Below are positions 44,070 through 51,644 of a stretch of 64,000 nucleotides of DNA, piece by piece; the stretch's first letter is position 1; each line of letters starts with the position of its first letter. Both the position numbers and the translations under genes were made by a program. Location of the stretch: assembly GCA_030524525.1 (NCBI GenBank), contig JAUNGI010000009.1:1-64000 (forward strand). The letters are read 5' to 3'. A model generated the notes under the pieces. It worked only from the letters and a program-made list of their open reading frames with translations, was not told where the DNA came from and did not search any database. Source of the stretch: Lachnospiraceae bacterium (lineage in GTDB: Bacteria; Bacillota; Clostridia; Lachnospirales; Lachnospiraceae).

Positions 44070-44423
44070 CTATTTCATCTTGGGCTTGAAGATCCAGCTT
44101 GCGAGATAGCCGAAAATCAACGCCGCCGAGGTTCCCAGCGCCCCCGCCTCAAAGCCGCCGAGGAACAGGCCGAGAAAGCCTTTTTCGTCCACCGCCGTTT
44201 TCACGCCCTCAAACAGCGTATTGCCGAACCCAAGCAGCGGAACGGTGGCTCCGGCTCCGGCAAATTCGGCGAAGGGCTTGTACCAGCCAACGGCGCTGAT
44301 CAGGCTGCCGAGCATCACAAGCCCGACCATGATCCTGCCCGGCTGAAGGTTTGTCTTATCCATAAATATCTGAACGACCGCGCAGATCGCGCCGCCGATC
44401 ACAAACGCCCATACATAATTCAT
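44070..44423 (-). CDS. spoVAE: stage V sporulation protein AE (SpoVAEb)
   Basis: 117-residue membrane protein with four hydrophobic segments; AGAGATVPLLGFGNTLFEGV and FEAGALGTSAALIFGYLASW are family motifs shared with SpoVAC. SpoVA proteins form the channel that moves dipicolinic acid into the forespore and out at germination. It starts 10 bp after spoVAD. No spoVAEa or spoVAF follows: a terminator ends the unit. Confidence 0.93.
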   Translation of the reverse strand: MNYVWAFVIGGAICAVVQIFMDKTNLQPGRIMVGLVMLGSLISAVGWYKPFAEFAGAGATVPLLGFGNTLFEGVKTAVDEKGFLGLFLGGFEAGALGTSAALIFGYLASWIFKPKMK

Positions 44424-44432
44424 TGCGATCCT

Positions 44433-45473
44433 TTATCTCCTCTCCAATACAATGCCGTAGGCGATCCCCGGGATCGTCAGCTCCTCGTGAAAGCTGACCG
44501 GAGAAAGCATGGCTCCGGTCGGAACGAACAGAATGCGGCGGTAAGAGCCCTCCCGCATCCTGCGGAGCAGATAACCCGTCAGCGTCACCGCGCTGCATCC
44601 GCAGCCGCTGCCGCCGGCATGCACGTCCTGACGGCTCGTATCGTAGATCTCCACGCCGCAGTCCAAATGCTTTTTCCGGATGGGCAGCCCCTTCGCCTCC
44701 ATAATGTCATGGAGGATCTGCGTGCCCACCACGCCCAGATCTCCGGTCACGATCAGGTCGTAATCCTCGGCTCCCACGCCGAAATCCTGAAAGTTTGCGG
44801 CGATCGTCGAAGCCGCCGCCGGAGCCATCGCAGCCCCCATATTCATCGAATCCTTAATTCCGTAATCGGTGATCCGTCCCACGGTGATCCCGCGGATCAC
44901 CACCTTTGCCCCCGCCGCCGGCTGCTTCTGCCGCGCCATCAGCTCCTCGTTGCCGACGATGACCGCGCCGCTCCCGGTAACCGTCCACGTCGCCGCCGCC
45001 GGACGCTGATTGCCGTACGGGAGCGGAAAGCGGAACTGCTTCTCCGCGCCCGCAAAGTGGGACGAGGTCACCGCAAGCACGCCCTGCGCATACTCCCCCT
45101 CCACCATCATGGCGGACAGCGTCAGAGACTCGCCCATGGTGGAGCACGCCCCGTAAATCCCAAAGAACGGAATTTGCAGATTTTCCACGCCAAAGCTCGT
45201 CGCCATTAACTGCGCCAGCAGATCGCCCCCGACGATATAATTGACGTCCGCCCGTTTCACGCCGGAATTGGAAAGCACCAGATTGCAGGCCTTTTCGATC
45301 AGCGCGCTCTCGGCTTCCTCCCACGTCTTCTTCCCCACGAACGGATCGGGACAGACCTCATGAAAATATTTTCCGAGCGGTCCCTCGCCCTCCATTTTGC
45401 CGACGACGGAAGCCTCCCCAAGGAGATACGGAGGATTTGGAAACTCCACGCTTTGTTTTCCCTTTGTCTTCAT
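44433..45473 (-). CDS. spoVAD: stage V sporulation protein AD
   Basis: 346-residue soluble SpoVA protein with a thiolase-like fold that binds dipicolinic acid. VVGKMEGEGPLGKYF, CSTMGESLTLSAMMVEGEYA, VVTSSHF-like AVTSSHFAGAEKQFRFPLPYG, and HAGGSGCGCSAVTLTGYLL are strong family markers. GAGGTGATT precedes the ATG at 45473; the open frame to 45572 runs over the promoter. Normally it follows spoVAC directly; here an opposite-strand gene of 2 kb lies between, and a sigmaG-like promoter stands in front. Confidence 0.95.
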   Translation of the reverse strand: MKTKGKQSVEFPNPPYLLGEASVVGKMEGEGPLGKYFHEVCPDPFVGKKTWEEAESALIEKACNLVLSNSGVKRADVNYIVGGDLLAQLMATSFGVENLQIPFFGIYGACSTMGESLTLSAMMVEGEYAQGVLAVTSSHFAGAEKQFRFPLPYGNQRPAAATWTVTGSGAVIVGNEELMARQKQPAAGAKVVIRGITVGRITDYGIKDSMNMGAAMAPAAASTIAANFQDFGVGAEDYDLIVTGDLGVVGTQILHDIMEAKGLPIRKKHLDCGVEIYDTSRQDVHAGGSGCGCSAVTLTGYLLRRMREGSYRRILFVPTGAMLSPVSFHEELTIPGIAYGIVLERR

Positions 45474-45526
45474 AATAATCACCTCGCATAACGAAGCTGC
45501 AACCGGCTTCGGTACGTTCTTTCCGC

Positions 45527-45555
45527 TAGTATGCGCATTTTCGATTTCCGTATTC
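45527..45555 (-). promoter_or_regulatory. sigmaG-type promoter of spoVAD-spoVAE
   Basis: Minus strand: GAATA (45551-45555), 17 bp, CATACTA (45527-45533). This fits the forespore sigmaG consensus (GHATR, 17-18 bp, CATnHTA) at all named positions. It lies 54 bp before the spoVAD start. Confidence 0.75.
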
Positions 45556-45571
45556 GGAATCCGAAAAAACA

Positions 45572-45600
45572 TTTACAAATGAGGCGTTGTCGGGTATGAT
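45572..45600 (+). promoter_or_regulatory. sigmaA promoter of the membrane/glycosyltransferase gene
   Basis: TTTACA (45572-45577), 17 bp, TATGAT (45595-45600), 55 bp before the start codon; back to back with the sigmaG-type promoter of spoVAD. Confidence 0.7.
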
Positions 45601-45654
45601 AGGAGTGTTGGAAGTTCTCGGAAAACGCTTCCGAAGAAAATGGAGTAAAGGCTT

Positions 45655-47619
45655 ATGGAATCATCGAAAAAAAACATGCAAAGGAAAAAACGGCAGCGCC
45701 GAAACCCGCGCTCCGTCTATCTGGCGGCGCTCTGTAAGCTGTGTCTGGACGCCGTGCTCATCTTTTTGTTTGCCGACCGGCTGACGGAATGGAAGGTGTT
45801 CGGAGAGGTTGCCGGGCTATACGAAACCGCCTCTGCGTTTTTGGAGAGGCACCTTTCCTTCTCCGTGAGCATCCGCGCCTTTTTCTTTGCGGGAGCGCTG
45901 CTTTGGGCGCTGCTTTATCTTTTCATGCTGTTCACGCTGAAGATCCGCAACCGCACGGGCTATCTGTATTTTTCCCTGTTTTTTGTATTCGACGCGGTAT
46001 TTCTGATGCAGCCCACCAAAACCCTGCTGCTGTTTGCGTTCTGTACGCTGCTGCTGCTTTTGTTCCGGCTGGATACCGGCTGGCGTTACGTTCTCGCCGG
46101 GCTTTTGCTGGCGGGCTACGCGCTTTGGCAGAATCCCTATCTGCTTGCCGTCCTTCCGCTGTTTGCGCTTGTGCTTTTGTGGCGAACCAACGAGAAATGG
46201 GGCTTCCGCCTGTTTCTGCTCTATGTGATCGTCCTCTGCGTCGCCTACCAGTTTGAGTATCTGGATTTTCTGCCCCACGCAAGAGGAACCTCCGAGGGCG
46301 CCACGTTCTTTGCCAACCTGTTTGAAGACGAGGAAATGTACGGCCATATTTCCTATTACCTGATCAATTATCTGGTTACGCTGCTGCGGATCGTATTCCC
46401 GTTCGAGCTGCTTTGGAAAAGCACGCCCCACAGCTGGCTGTTTGTTCCGGTACAGCTCGGCGCGCTGCTGCTCTGCCTCCGAACCTTCCGCTATCTGCTC
46501 GACGTCAACTGGAAGGCGGACGTTCGCCCGGGCGACCGGATGATGCACAACGTGCTGACGTTCGTGCTTTGCTTTGTCGCCGTCCAAGCCGTATATGAGC
46601 CGGATCTCGGTCAGGTTTTCCGGCATATGACGGGGTTGACCCCCTGCTATCTGTATCTGCTGTTCGAGGCGAACCGCCGTCACGAAAAACCGTTCGTGGA
46701 GCGCAGCTTCCAAAATACCTGCCCCGTTATTTTCTTCCACCGGGGCGGCGAGGATTACGTTTACGACGCGCTGCAAAGGGCAGGAGAGGTCTGCGGCAGT
46801 CAGAACGTTATCCTTCTGGGAGACGAAGCCAACCGCGGCTTTACCAGCAACTGGTACGCGGCGGACGACTACTTGGGCGAGCGCGCGCAGAAGTTCCACG
46901 AGGTGTACCGCCATATTTCCGCCCATCTTTCCGAGGATTTTGAACGCACCTGCTTTGACCGGCATTTCGCGCTCCATGCGTTCTGTGCCGAAAAGGAGAT
47001 CGAAAGCTGCTTCTTCTGCGACAGCGACGTTCTGCTCTATCATAACCCTGCGGAGGAGGACTACAGCTGCGTGGATTTTGCCTGCTGCTGCGCCGAGCTT
47101 CCCGTTTCCTTGGGCGAAGCGGCGTCCCCGCACTTTACCTATTGGCGGCGGGAGTACCTCTCGCAGTTTCTTGACTTTGTTACGCATGTCTACGCGACGC
47201 AGACGGCTTGGCTGGAGGACGTCAGCAGACAGGCGTCCGGATCGGACAGCTATACGAATGCGGACATTACCGACACGGTTCTGCTGACCGCATGGAAGCG
47301 GATCATCGCCGGGCAGGACAAGGAGTTTGCCTTCCGGAACCACGACGCGATCACCGAGGGCAGCGTCTGCGACCACAACCTGACGAGCAGCGACAACGAA
47401 ACGACCGCGCAGTTCCGCTACAGCCCCGCGCTGGGGATCAAGAAGCTTCGCTTCCGCAAGGGCAAGCCGATCCTCACCACCGCCGAGGGCGAATCGGTGA
47501 CGGCGGCGATCCTGCACGTTCAGGCGGCAAAGGAAGCCTATACCTATCCGCTGTCGCGGTGCTCCAACGTAAAGCCATGGTACTGGCTCAACCGCATCGG
47601 GCATAAGCTGATGGGCTAG
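45655..47619 (+). CDS. polytopic membrane protein with glycosyltransferase-like C-terminal domain
   Basis: 654 residues. A basic start is followed by about nine transmembrane segments up to residue ~345 (for example FFFAGALLWALLYLFMLFTL, TLLLFAFCTLLLLLF), resembling membrane polymerases or GT-C proteins. The cytoplasmic ~300-residue tail looks like a GT-A-type sugar transferase: CPVIFFHRGGEDYVYDAL, VILLGDEANRG, and CFFCDSDVLLYHNP with a DxD metal motif. A role in a surface polysaccharide is likely but inferred; I do not know this fusion as a named family. GGAG precedes the ATG. It sits, reversed, inside the spoVA cluster with its own promoter and terminator. Confidence 0.65.
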   Translation: MESSKKNMQRKKRQRRNPRSVYLAALCKLCLDAVLIFLFADRLTEWKVFGEVAGLYETASAFLERHLSFSVSIRAFFFAGALLWALLYLFMLFTLKIRNRTGYLYFSLFFVFDAVFLMQPTKTLLLFAFCTLLLLLFRLDTGWRYVLAGLLLAGYALWQNPYLLAVLPLFALVLLWRTNEKWGFRLFLLYVIVLCVAYQFEYLDFLPHARGTSEGATFFANLFEDEEMYGHISYYLINYLVTLLRIVFPFELLWKSTPHSWLFVPVQLGALLLCLRTFRYLLDVNWKADVRPGDRMMHNVLTFVLCFVAVQAVYEPDLGQVFRHMTGLTPCYLYLLFEANRRHEKPFVERSFQNTCPVIFFHRGGEDYVYDALQRAGEVCGSQNVILLGDEANRGFTSNWYAADDYLGERAQKFHEVYRHISAHLSEDFERTCFDRHFALHAFCAEKEIESCFFCDSDVLLYHNPAEEDYSCVDFACCCAELPVSLGEAASPHFTYWRREYLSQFLDFVTHVYATQTAWLEDVSRQASGSDSYTNADITDTVLLTAWKRIIAGQDKEFAFRNHDAITEGSVCDHNLTSSDNETTAQFRYSPALGIKKLRFRKGKPILTTAEGESVTAAILHVQAAKEAYTYPLSRCSNVKPWYWLNRIGHKLMG

Positions 47620-47652
47620 GCGCGTCCCCGCCGACGGCTGCGGCAAACAGAA

Positions 47653-47707
47653 AAAACGCTCCGGAAAGGCGGCAGCTTCCGCTGTCTGCGGTTTCCGAAG
47701 CGTTTTT
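47653..47707. terminator. bidirectional terminator at the spoVA insertion edge
   Basis: AAAACGCTCCGGAAA pairs with TTTCCGAAGCGTTTT (one mismatch), with a further GGCGGCAG/CTGTCTGC-like inner stem and A/T runs outside. It separates the plus-strand membrane gene from the minus-strand small gene at 47723. Confidence 0.8.
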
Positions 47708-47722
47708 TATATCTTGCAGGCG

Positions 47723-47944
47723 TTATTCCGTCTTTCCCGACGTCTTTCCCAGACCGTTCACGAATCGTTCCATCTCCTGCTTGCTGTGCATCCGACGGCT
47801 TTCCTCCACGACCCGTTCCTTTTCCGCATCGCTCATACCGGCAAAGGCGTCCATTGCGGCTGCGTTCGCCGCAAGCGACAGCCCAAAGCCGATCGGCAGG
47901 TCGCCGCCCTCTCCGATGCTCCATTTCTTGTCCCTGTCTTCCAT
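47723..47944 (-). CDS. small protein downstream of spoVAC
   Basis: 73 residues, MEDRDKKWSIGEGGDLPIGF to VNGLGKTSGKTE. Predicted mostly helical and charged, with no membrane segment. SDAEKERVVEESRRMHSKQE suggests an amphipathic helix. No family recognised. It starts 16 bp after spoVAC on the same strand with a weak AAAGG ribosome site, so it is probably made with SpoVAC in the forespore. Confidence 0.6.
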   Translation of the reverse strand: MEDRDKKWSIGEGGDLPIGFGLSLAANAAAMDAFAGMSDAEKERVVEESRRMHSKQEMERFVNGLGKTSGKTE

Positions 47945-47960
47945 AGCAACCGAAACCTTT

Positions 47961-48458
47961 CTAAAAAATTCCAACCAGCTTTCCGAGCCAATAAAGCAGT
48001 CCCAGCAGCCAGCTTGCAAACACGCCGTACAGGATCACCGGCCCGGCGATCGTGAAGATCTTGCAGCCGATCCCGAAGACCTGCCCTTCCGCGCGGAATT
48101 CCACGGCGGGCGACGCAACCGAATTGGCAAAGCCCGTGATCGGGACCACCGATCCGGCTCCGGCGAATTTTGCCAGCTTGGAATACCAGCCCAAGCCGGT
48201 CAAAACGATCGCCGCCGCCACCAAAATCAGCGTCGTCCAATAGCCTGCGGTCTTTTTGTCCAGATCAAAGCTTTGGAACAGCCGGTTGAGCGCTTCGCCG
48301 ATCAGGCAGATCGAGCCTCCCACCAGAAACGCCCGACAGGTGTTGGCGACGCATGAAAACGTGGGCGTCGTCTGCTTCACATACTGGTTGTACAGCGCCT
48401 TCCGCTCGGTCTCGTCGGTTTCCTCAAGAACCTGTTTGATCGTTACATTTTCCTTCAT
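47961..48458 (-). CDS. spoVAC: stage V sporulation protein AC
   Basis: 165-residue membrane protein, mechanosensitive component of the SpoVA dipicolinate channel. NTCRAFLVGGSICLIGEAL, FAGAGSVVPITGFANSV and GCKIFTIAGPVILYGVFASW are family motifs. The ATG at 48458 follows GGGG at the right distance. It follows spoVAB by 71 bp. The spoVAD normally found next lies 2.5 kb away behind an inverted gene. Confidence 0.95.
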   Translation of the reverse strand: MKENVTIKQVLEETDETERKALYNQYVKQTTPTFSCVANTCRAFLVGGSICLIGEALNRLFQSFDLDKKTAGYWTTLILVAAAIVLTGLGWYSKLAKFAGAGSVVPITGFANSVASPAVEFRAEGQVFGIGCKIFTIAGPVILYGVFASWLLGLLYWLGKLVGIF

Positions 48459-48529
48459 ATACATACCCCACAGCAGAGCTTTTCGCTCGTTTCTCGCCGC
48501 AAAAGCAGCGGCATTTTCTTTCTTATTCC

Positions 48530-48979
48530 CTACGCCAAGATCACAAGCTGCAGCAGGGTCCCCATCAGCTTGCCGAGCGCCAGCGCGGTCAAAATCCAGC
48601 TAAGTCCCTGCTTCAAGCGGATACGCCGACTAAAGATCGGAAAGGCGTTGACGATCTCCGCCAGCGCGATCGCAAGACATCCCGCAAAAATTCCGGCGAA
48701 GAACCCATACGGAACCAAAAACAGCCATTTCCCCGGAAGCCTCCAACGAAAAATCGAATACAGACTACCAAGAACGGCTCCGCACACAAGCATGTCCTCA
48801 TACCACCGACTGTAGGAAGCCGTTTTTGTGCGGGCGGACATTCGGGTGATGATTCCGACCTTCACAACAAGCGCAATATACCCTCCGGCAACGATCGCCC
48901 CGCCGCAGAAGCCGAGAAATCCCGCAAACGCGCCCTTGAGGATCGAAAGCCAGCCGTCAAGGGACAGAAAAATCTCCAT
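48530..48979 (-). CDS. spoVAB: stage V sporulation protein AB
   Basis: 149-residue membrane protein with four or five hydrophobic segments. FAGFLGFCGGAIVAGGYIALV, ICGAVLGSLYSIFRW-like VCGAVLGSLYSIFRW and FFAGIFAGCLAIALAEIVNAFPIFSRR match SpoVAB. Its ATG overlaps the spoVAA stop (TGATG), showing translational coupling. Confidence 0.93.
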   Translation of the reverse strand: MEIFLSLDGWLSILKGAFAGFLGFCGGAIVAGGYIALVVKVGIITRMSARTKTASYSRWYEDMLVCGAVLGSLYSIFRWRLPGKWLFLVPYGFFAGIFAGCLAIALAEIVNAFPIFSRRIRLKQGLSWILTALALGKLMGTLLQLVILA

Positions 48980-49596
48980 CAGTCTACCTTCCCTTCACGG
49001 GACGCATTTTCCATGATCGCGTCGTTGACTTCCTTTTCATACGTCCGCATCTGCACCTCAAGAGGCGTCGGGTCGGCGTCCAGCCGCAAATGACTGAAAT
49101 GGTTAAAGAATACGATGATCCCCACCGCCAAGCCAAGGCTGTAGCCGATCTCCATAACCGGCAGCTTGGGCTTGTCGCCAAAGCCCGCCAATTCGTACAG
49201 CAGCGAAAACACCTTCGTTACCTCAACGTCCTGATTAAAGGTCATGATCGAAAACGCCCCGCCGAAGAATACGGCGACCGATACGAACAATACCTTCCAC
49301 CACTGTCCGCCGTACGAGGTGCCGGACGGCAGGTACTCCACAATAAACGAGGGCTCGCCGATCACATTGACCGTAACTCCCTTTTGCAGGCGCTCCATCG
49401 CCTCCACGAGCTTCAAGGACGTGAATACCTTTTTCTCCGCCTTTTCCTTGGGAAACTGATAGAAGACCTCCTGCTGCAGACGCTTTACCAACGCCTTGTC
49501 CTCTCCGGTGATCTTTACGACGTCCTGCAGCAGCACCTTTTTGTTTGTCACTCTGGTAACCTGCGGAACCATTACCGTAACCGTTGTTTCCTGCAT
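48979..49596 (-). CDS. spoVAA: stage V sporulation protein AA
   Basis: 205 residues. An N-terminal soluble domain (VRVTNKKVLLQDVVKITGE-type segment VTRVTNKKVLLQDV) is followed by two membrane segments (VLFVSVAVFFGGAFSIMTF; GYSLGLAVGIIVFFNHF). Length and layout match SpoVAA. It is coupled at both ends: its start overlaps the stop of a 38-codon frame and its stop overlaps the spoVAB start. Confidence 0.92.
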   Translation of the reverse strand: MQETTVTVMVPQVTRVTNKKVLLQDVVKITGEDKALVKRLQQEVFYQFPKEKAEKKVFTSLKLVEAMERLQKGVTVNVIGEPSFIVEYLPSGTSYGGQWWKVLFVSVAVFFGGAFSIMTFNQDVEVTKVFSLLYELAGFGDKPKLPVMEIGYSLGLAVGIIVFFNHFSHLRLDADPTPLEVQMRTYEKEVNDAIMENASREGKVD

Positions 49597-49712
49597 CAGA
49601 TCAGCACTCCTTCGATCATCTCCGGCGCCTGCCGAAAAAAGTACAGATAGCACAAGGTCGCTGCGGTGACCGCCAACAGACAGAGACTGAGAACAATCCA
49701 CTTCATCTTCAT
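49596..49712 (-). CDS. 38-residue membrane peptide coupled to spoVAA
   Basis: MKMKWIVLSLCLLAVTAATL followed by CYLYFFRQAPEMIEGVLI: one transmembrane segment with a short polar tail. The stop overlaps the spoVAA ATG (TGATG), and GGAG lies 10 bp before the start. The gene stands between sigF and spoVAA. It may be a real SpoVA-associated micropeptide or a leader frame that sets SpoVAA translation. Confidence 0.55.
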   Translation of the reverse strand: MKMKWIVLSLCLLAVTAATLCYLYFFRQAPEMIEGVLI

Positions 49713-49797
49713 AGGGTTTTCACTCCTCTTTTCTTTTGGTTTGGAGTTATCGTTCCCTTTTTTGTTTTCTTTATGCATCGGCGCAATTCATCAATTT

Positions 49798-50517
49798 TCA
49801 GCTCGTCAGCAATCGTCTCATATTGCATAAAATTTTCTTTTCCAGCCGAGAGACCTGCACTTGGGAGACCCCCAGTTCCTTTGCGATCTCCGTCTGGGTT
49901 TTATCTTCATAATAGCGCCGAATGATGATCGTCCGCTCGCGCTCGGTCAGCTTATCCATGACCTCGGAAAGCGCCATTTTTGACAGAATTTCTTCGTCAA
50001 ACTGCCCGGACTGCTCCACGCGGTCCATCAGACAGATATCGCTTCCGTCGCTGCCGTGGTACACGGTCTGATACAGCGATTCCACCTCGGCGCATGCCGA
50101 TACCGCCGCCGCAACGTCCTCATACGGCATGTCCAAACGATCCGCCAGCTCGGTCAGGCTTGGCTCCCGCCCCTCCTGATTTTCGATTTCCTCCTTTAAG
50201 CGGTAAATCTTTCTTGCGTTTTCCTTTGTGGACCGACTGACCTTCACCATCCCGTCGTCCCGCAAAAACCGCTTGATTTCTCCCACGATCATCGGCACGG
50301 CATAAGTCGAAAACTGCACCTCGAACGACAGGTCGAATTTGTCGATCGCCTTGATCAGACCAATGTTGCCGATCTGCACAAGATCCTCCATTTCCTGTCC
50401 CCGCCCCAAAAACCGTTTGACGATGCTGTAGACCAGTCCGGTATTTTCACAGATCAATTTCTCTCTTGCTTCTCGGTCGCCTTCTCTTGCCTGTACGATC
50501 AGTGCGCTAACGTCCAA
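49798..50517 (-). CDS. sigF: RNA polymerase sporulation sigma factor SigmaF
   Basis: 239 residues, the first forespore-specific sigma factor. Region 2 is NTGLVYSIVKRFLGRGQEMEDLVQIGNIGLIKAIDKFD, region 3 GREPSLTELADRLDMPYEDVAAA, region 4 LTERERTIIIRRYYEDKTQTEIAKELGVSQVQVSRLEKKIL (quoted in parts by position: ends at residue ~230). It is held inactive by SpoIIAB. The frame starts with TTG at 50517, preceded by AAGGGATGAG; no in-frame ATG is near. It follows spoIIAB by 15 bp in the classic spoIIA order. Confidence 0.97.
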   Translation of the reverse strand: MDVSALIVQAREGDREAREKLICENTGLVYSIVKRFLGRGQEMEDLVQIGNIGLIKAIDKFDLSFEVQFSTYAVPMIVGEIKRFLRDDGMVKVSRSTKENARKIYRLKEEIENQEGREPSLTELADRLDMPYEDVAAAVSACAEVESLYQTVYHGSDGSDICLMDRVEQSGQFDEEILSKMALSEVMDKLTERERTIIIRRYYEDKTQTEIAKELGVSQVQVSRLEKKILCNMRRLLTS

Positions 50518-50532
50518 GCTCTCATCCCTTTC

Positions 50533-51054
50533 TTATGCGCGGATGGTTTTCTTCATCCGTACCAGCGTTCCCTTTCCCACCTCGGAAATCACCTCGAGAG
50601 AATCCATAAACGCCTCCATAAAGGCAAAGCCCATGCCGGAGCGTTCCTGCTCCGGTTTGGTCGTAAACATCGGTTCTCTGGCTTTCCGCACATCCGGTAT
50701 GCCCTCTCCGTAATCCTCGATCTCCACATACAGCGTCATGTCGGTGATCGCCAGATACATGCGGATCTCCCCCGGATGCTTTTCATAACCATGAATGATC
50801 GCATTCGTAACCGCCTCGGAAATGGCGGTCTTTAAGTCGGACAGCTCCTCGATCGTCGGGTCGAGCCGGGTCACAAACGCCGCCGCTGCCATCCGGGCGA
50901 AGCCCTCGTTCTGCGAAAGCGCAGGAAACCGAAGGGTCACCTCATTTTCATGCTTATGTAGCGTCATCTCTCTCGGAGCGTCCTTTGCTTCCTCCGTCTC
51001 CTCCATCGGCACGTCCACCAGCCGCATCACCGGTTTCGAAATAATTTCTTCCAT
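50533..51054 (-). CDS. spoIIAB: anti-sigma factor SpoIIAB with N-terminal extension
   Basis: GHKL-type kinase that binds SigmaF and phosphorylates SpoIIAA. LKTAISEAVTNAIIHGYEK carries the ATP-binding Asn, YVEIEDYGEGIPD the Asp box, and RSGMGFAFMEAFMD the glycine-rich lid. The family is about 145 residues; this one has 173 because of ~29 acidic residues before MTLHKHENEV. A strong AAGGAGG stands before the first ATG and none before the second, so the extension is probably made. Confidence 0.95.
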   Translation of the reverse strand: MEEIISKPVMRLVDVPMEETEEAKDAPREMTLHKHENEVTLRFPALSQNEGFARMAAAAFVTRLDPTIEELSDLKTAISEAVTNAIIHGYEKHPGEIRMYLAITDMTLYVEIEDYGEGIPDVRKAREPMFTTKPEQERSGMGFAFMEAFMDSLEVISEVGKGTLVRMKKTIRA

Positions 51055-51078
51055 CCTTTTTCCCTCCTTCTCCGTCTC

Positions 51079-51417
51079 TCACTGCTTCTCATCGCATAAA
51101 ACGTTAGGTTCCAAAATCTGGTACAGCCCGGAGTATTTCATGATCCGGGCGATCGCCGGATGAATCCCCACGGCGCGCACCTTTCCGTTCTGCAGCATCA
51201 TCCTTCGGTAGCGCCCCATGATCATGCCGATACCGGAGCTGTCCATAAAATTCACCTTACTAAAGTCAAATACGACTTCGTTGCTTCCGCATTCGTCGAT
51301 CAGCGCGTCCAGCCGCAGACGGATCCGATCTACGTTGTGCTGATCGAGATCCTCCTGCAGCGCCACATACAGGCACCGGTTTTTCACCGTATACTGTGCC
51401 GGGTGTTTTTCCTTCAT
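51079..51417 (-). CDS. spoIIAA: anti-anti-sigma factor SpoIIAA
   Basis: 112-residue STAS protein. VVFDFSKVNFMDSSGIGMIMGRY holds the serine that SpoIIAB phosphorylates (DSSG). Unphosphorylated SpoIIAA frees SigmaF from SpoIIAB in the forespore. It heads spoIIAA-spoIIAB-sigF. The ATG at 51417 is chosen; an upstream in-frame TTG at 51435 lacks a ribosome site. I could not identify a convincing sigmaH promoter upstream, where a composite repeat begins at 51456. Confidence 0.95.
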   Translation of the reverse strand: MKEKHPAQYTVKNRCLYVALQEDLDQHNVDRIRLRLDALIDECGSNEVVFDFSKVNFMDSSGIGMIMGRYRRMMLQNGKVRAVGIHPAIARIMKYSGLYQILEPNVLCDEKQ

Positions 51418-51455
51418 AATCAGCCATTCCCCCAATCAAATTCTGTTTTACAAAG

Positions 51456-51579
51456 AACAAAGATTCTCGCTTGCGAGATTCTCCGCCTGCGGCGGGTCGC
51501 TCCGGCGACACTATTTTCCGCCGCAGCGCGATCCCCGCGAAGCGTTTTTTGTTTCATAGGATGCTCTTTCCTATGAAAC
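51456..51579. repeat. composite hairpin intergenic repeat, copy 2
   Basis: Starts with GATTCTCGC-TT-GCGAGATTC, then CCGCCTGCGGCGGG, TCGC-tccg-GCGA and CCGCCGCAGCGCGATCCC up to AGCG plus six T at 51550. An extra inverted repeat follows: GTTTCATAGG (51551-51560)/CCTATGAAAC (51570-51579), extended by T6/A6. It fills the gap between the TPR gene and spoIIAA. Confidence 0.75.
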
Positions 51580-51644
51580 AAAAAAGGAACCTCCGCATTA
51601 CGGAAATTCCTCTTTTGTATTGCCTTTATTCTTTTGTTTTTTTT

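Noticed and set aside
45817..47646. 609-codon minus-strand open frame
   Set aside because: Shadow of the membrane/glycosyltransferase gene; no recognisable motifs and no ribosome site.
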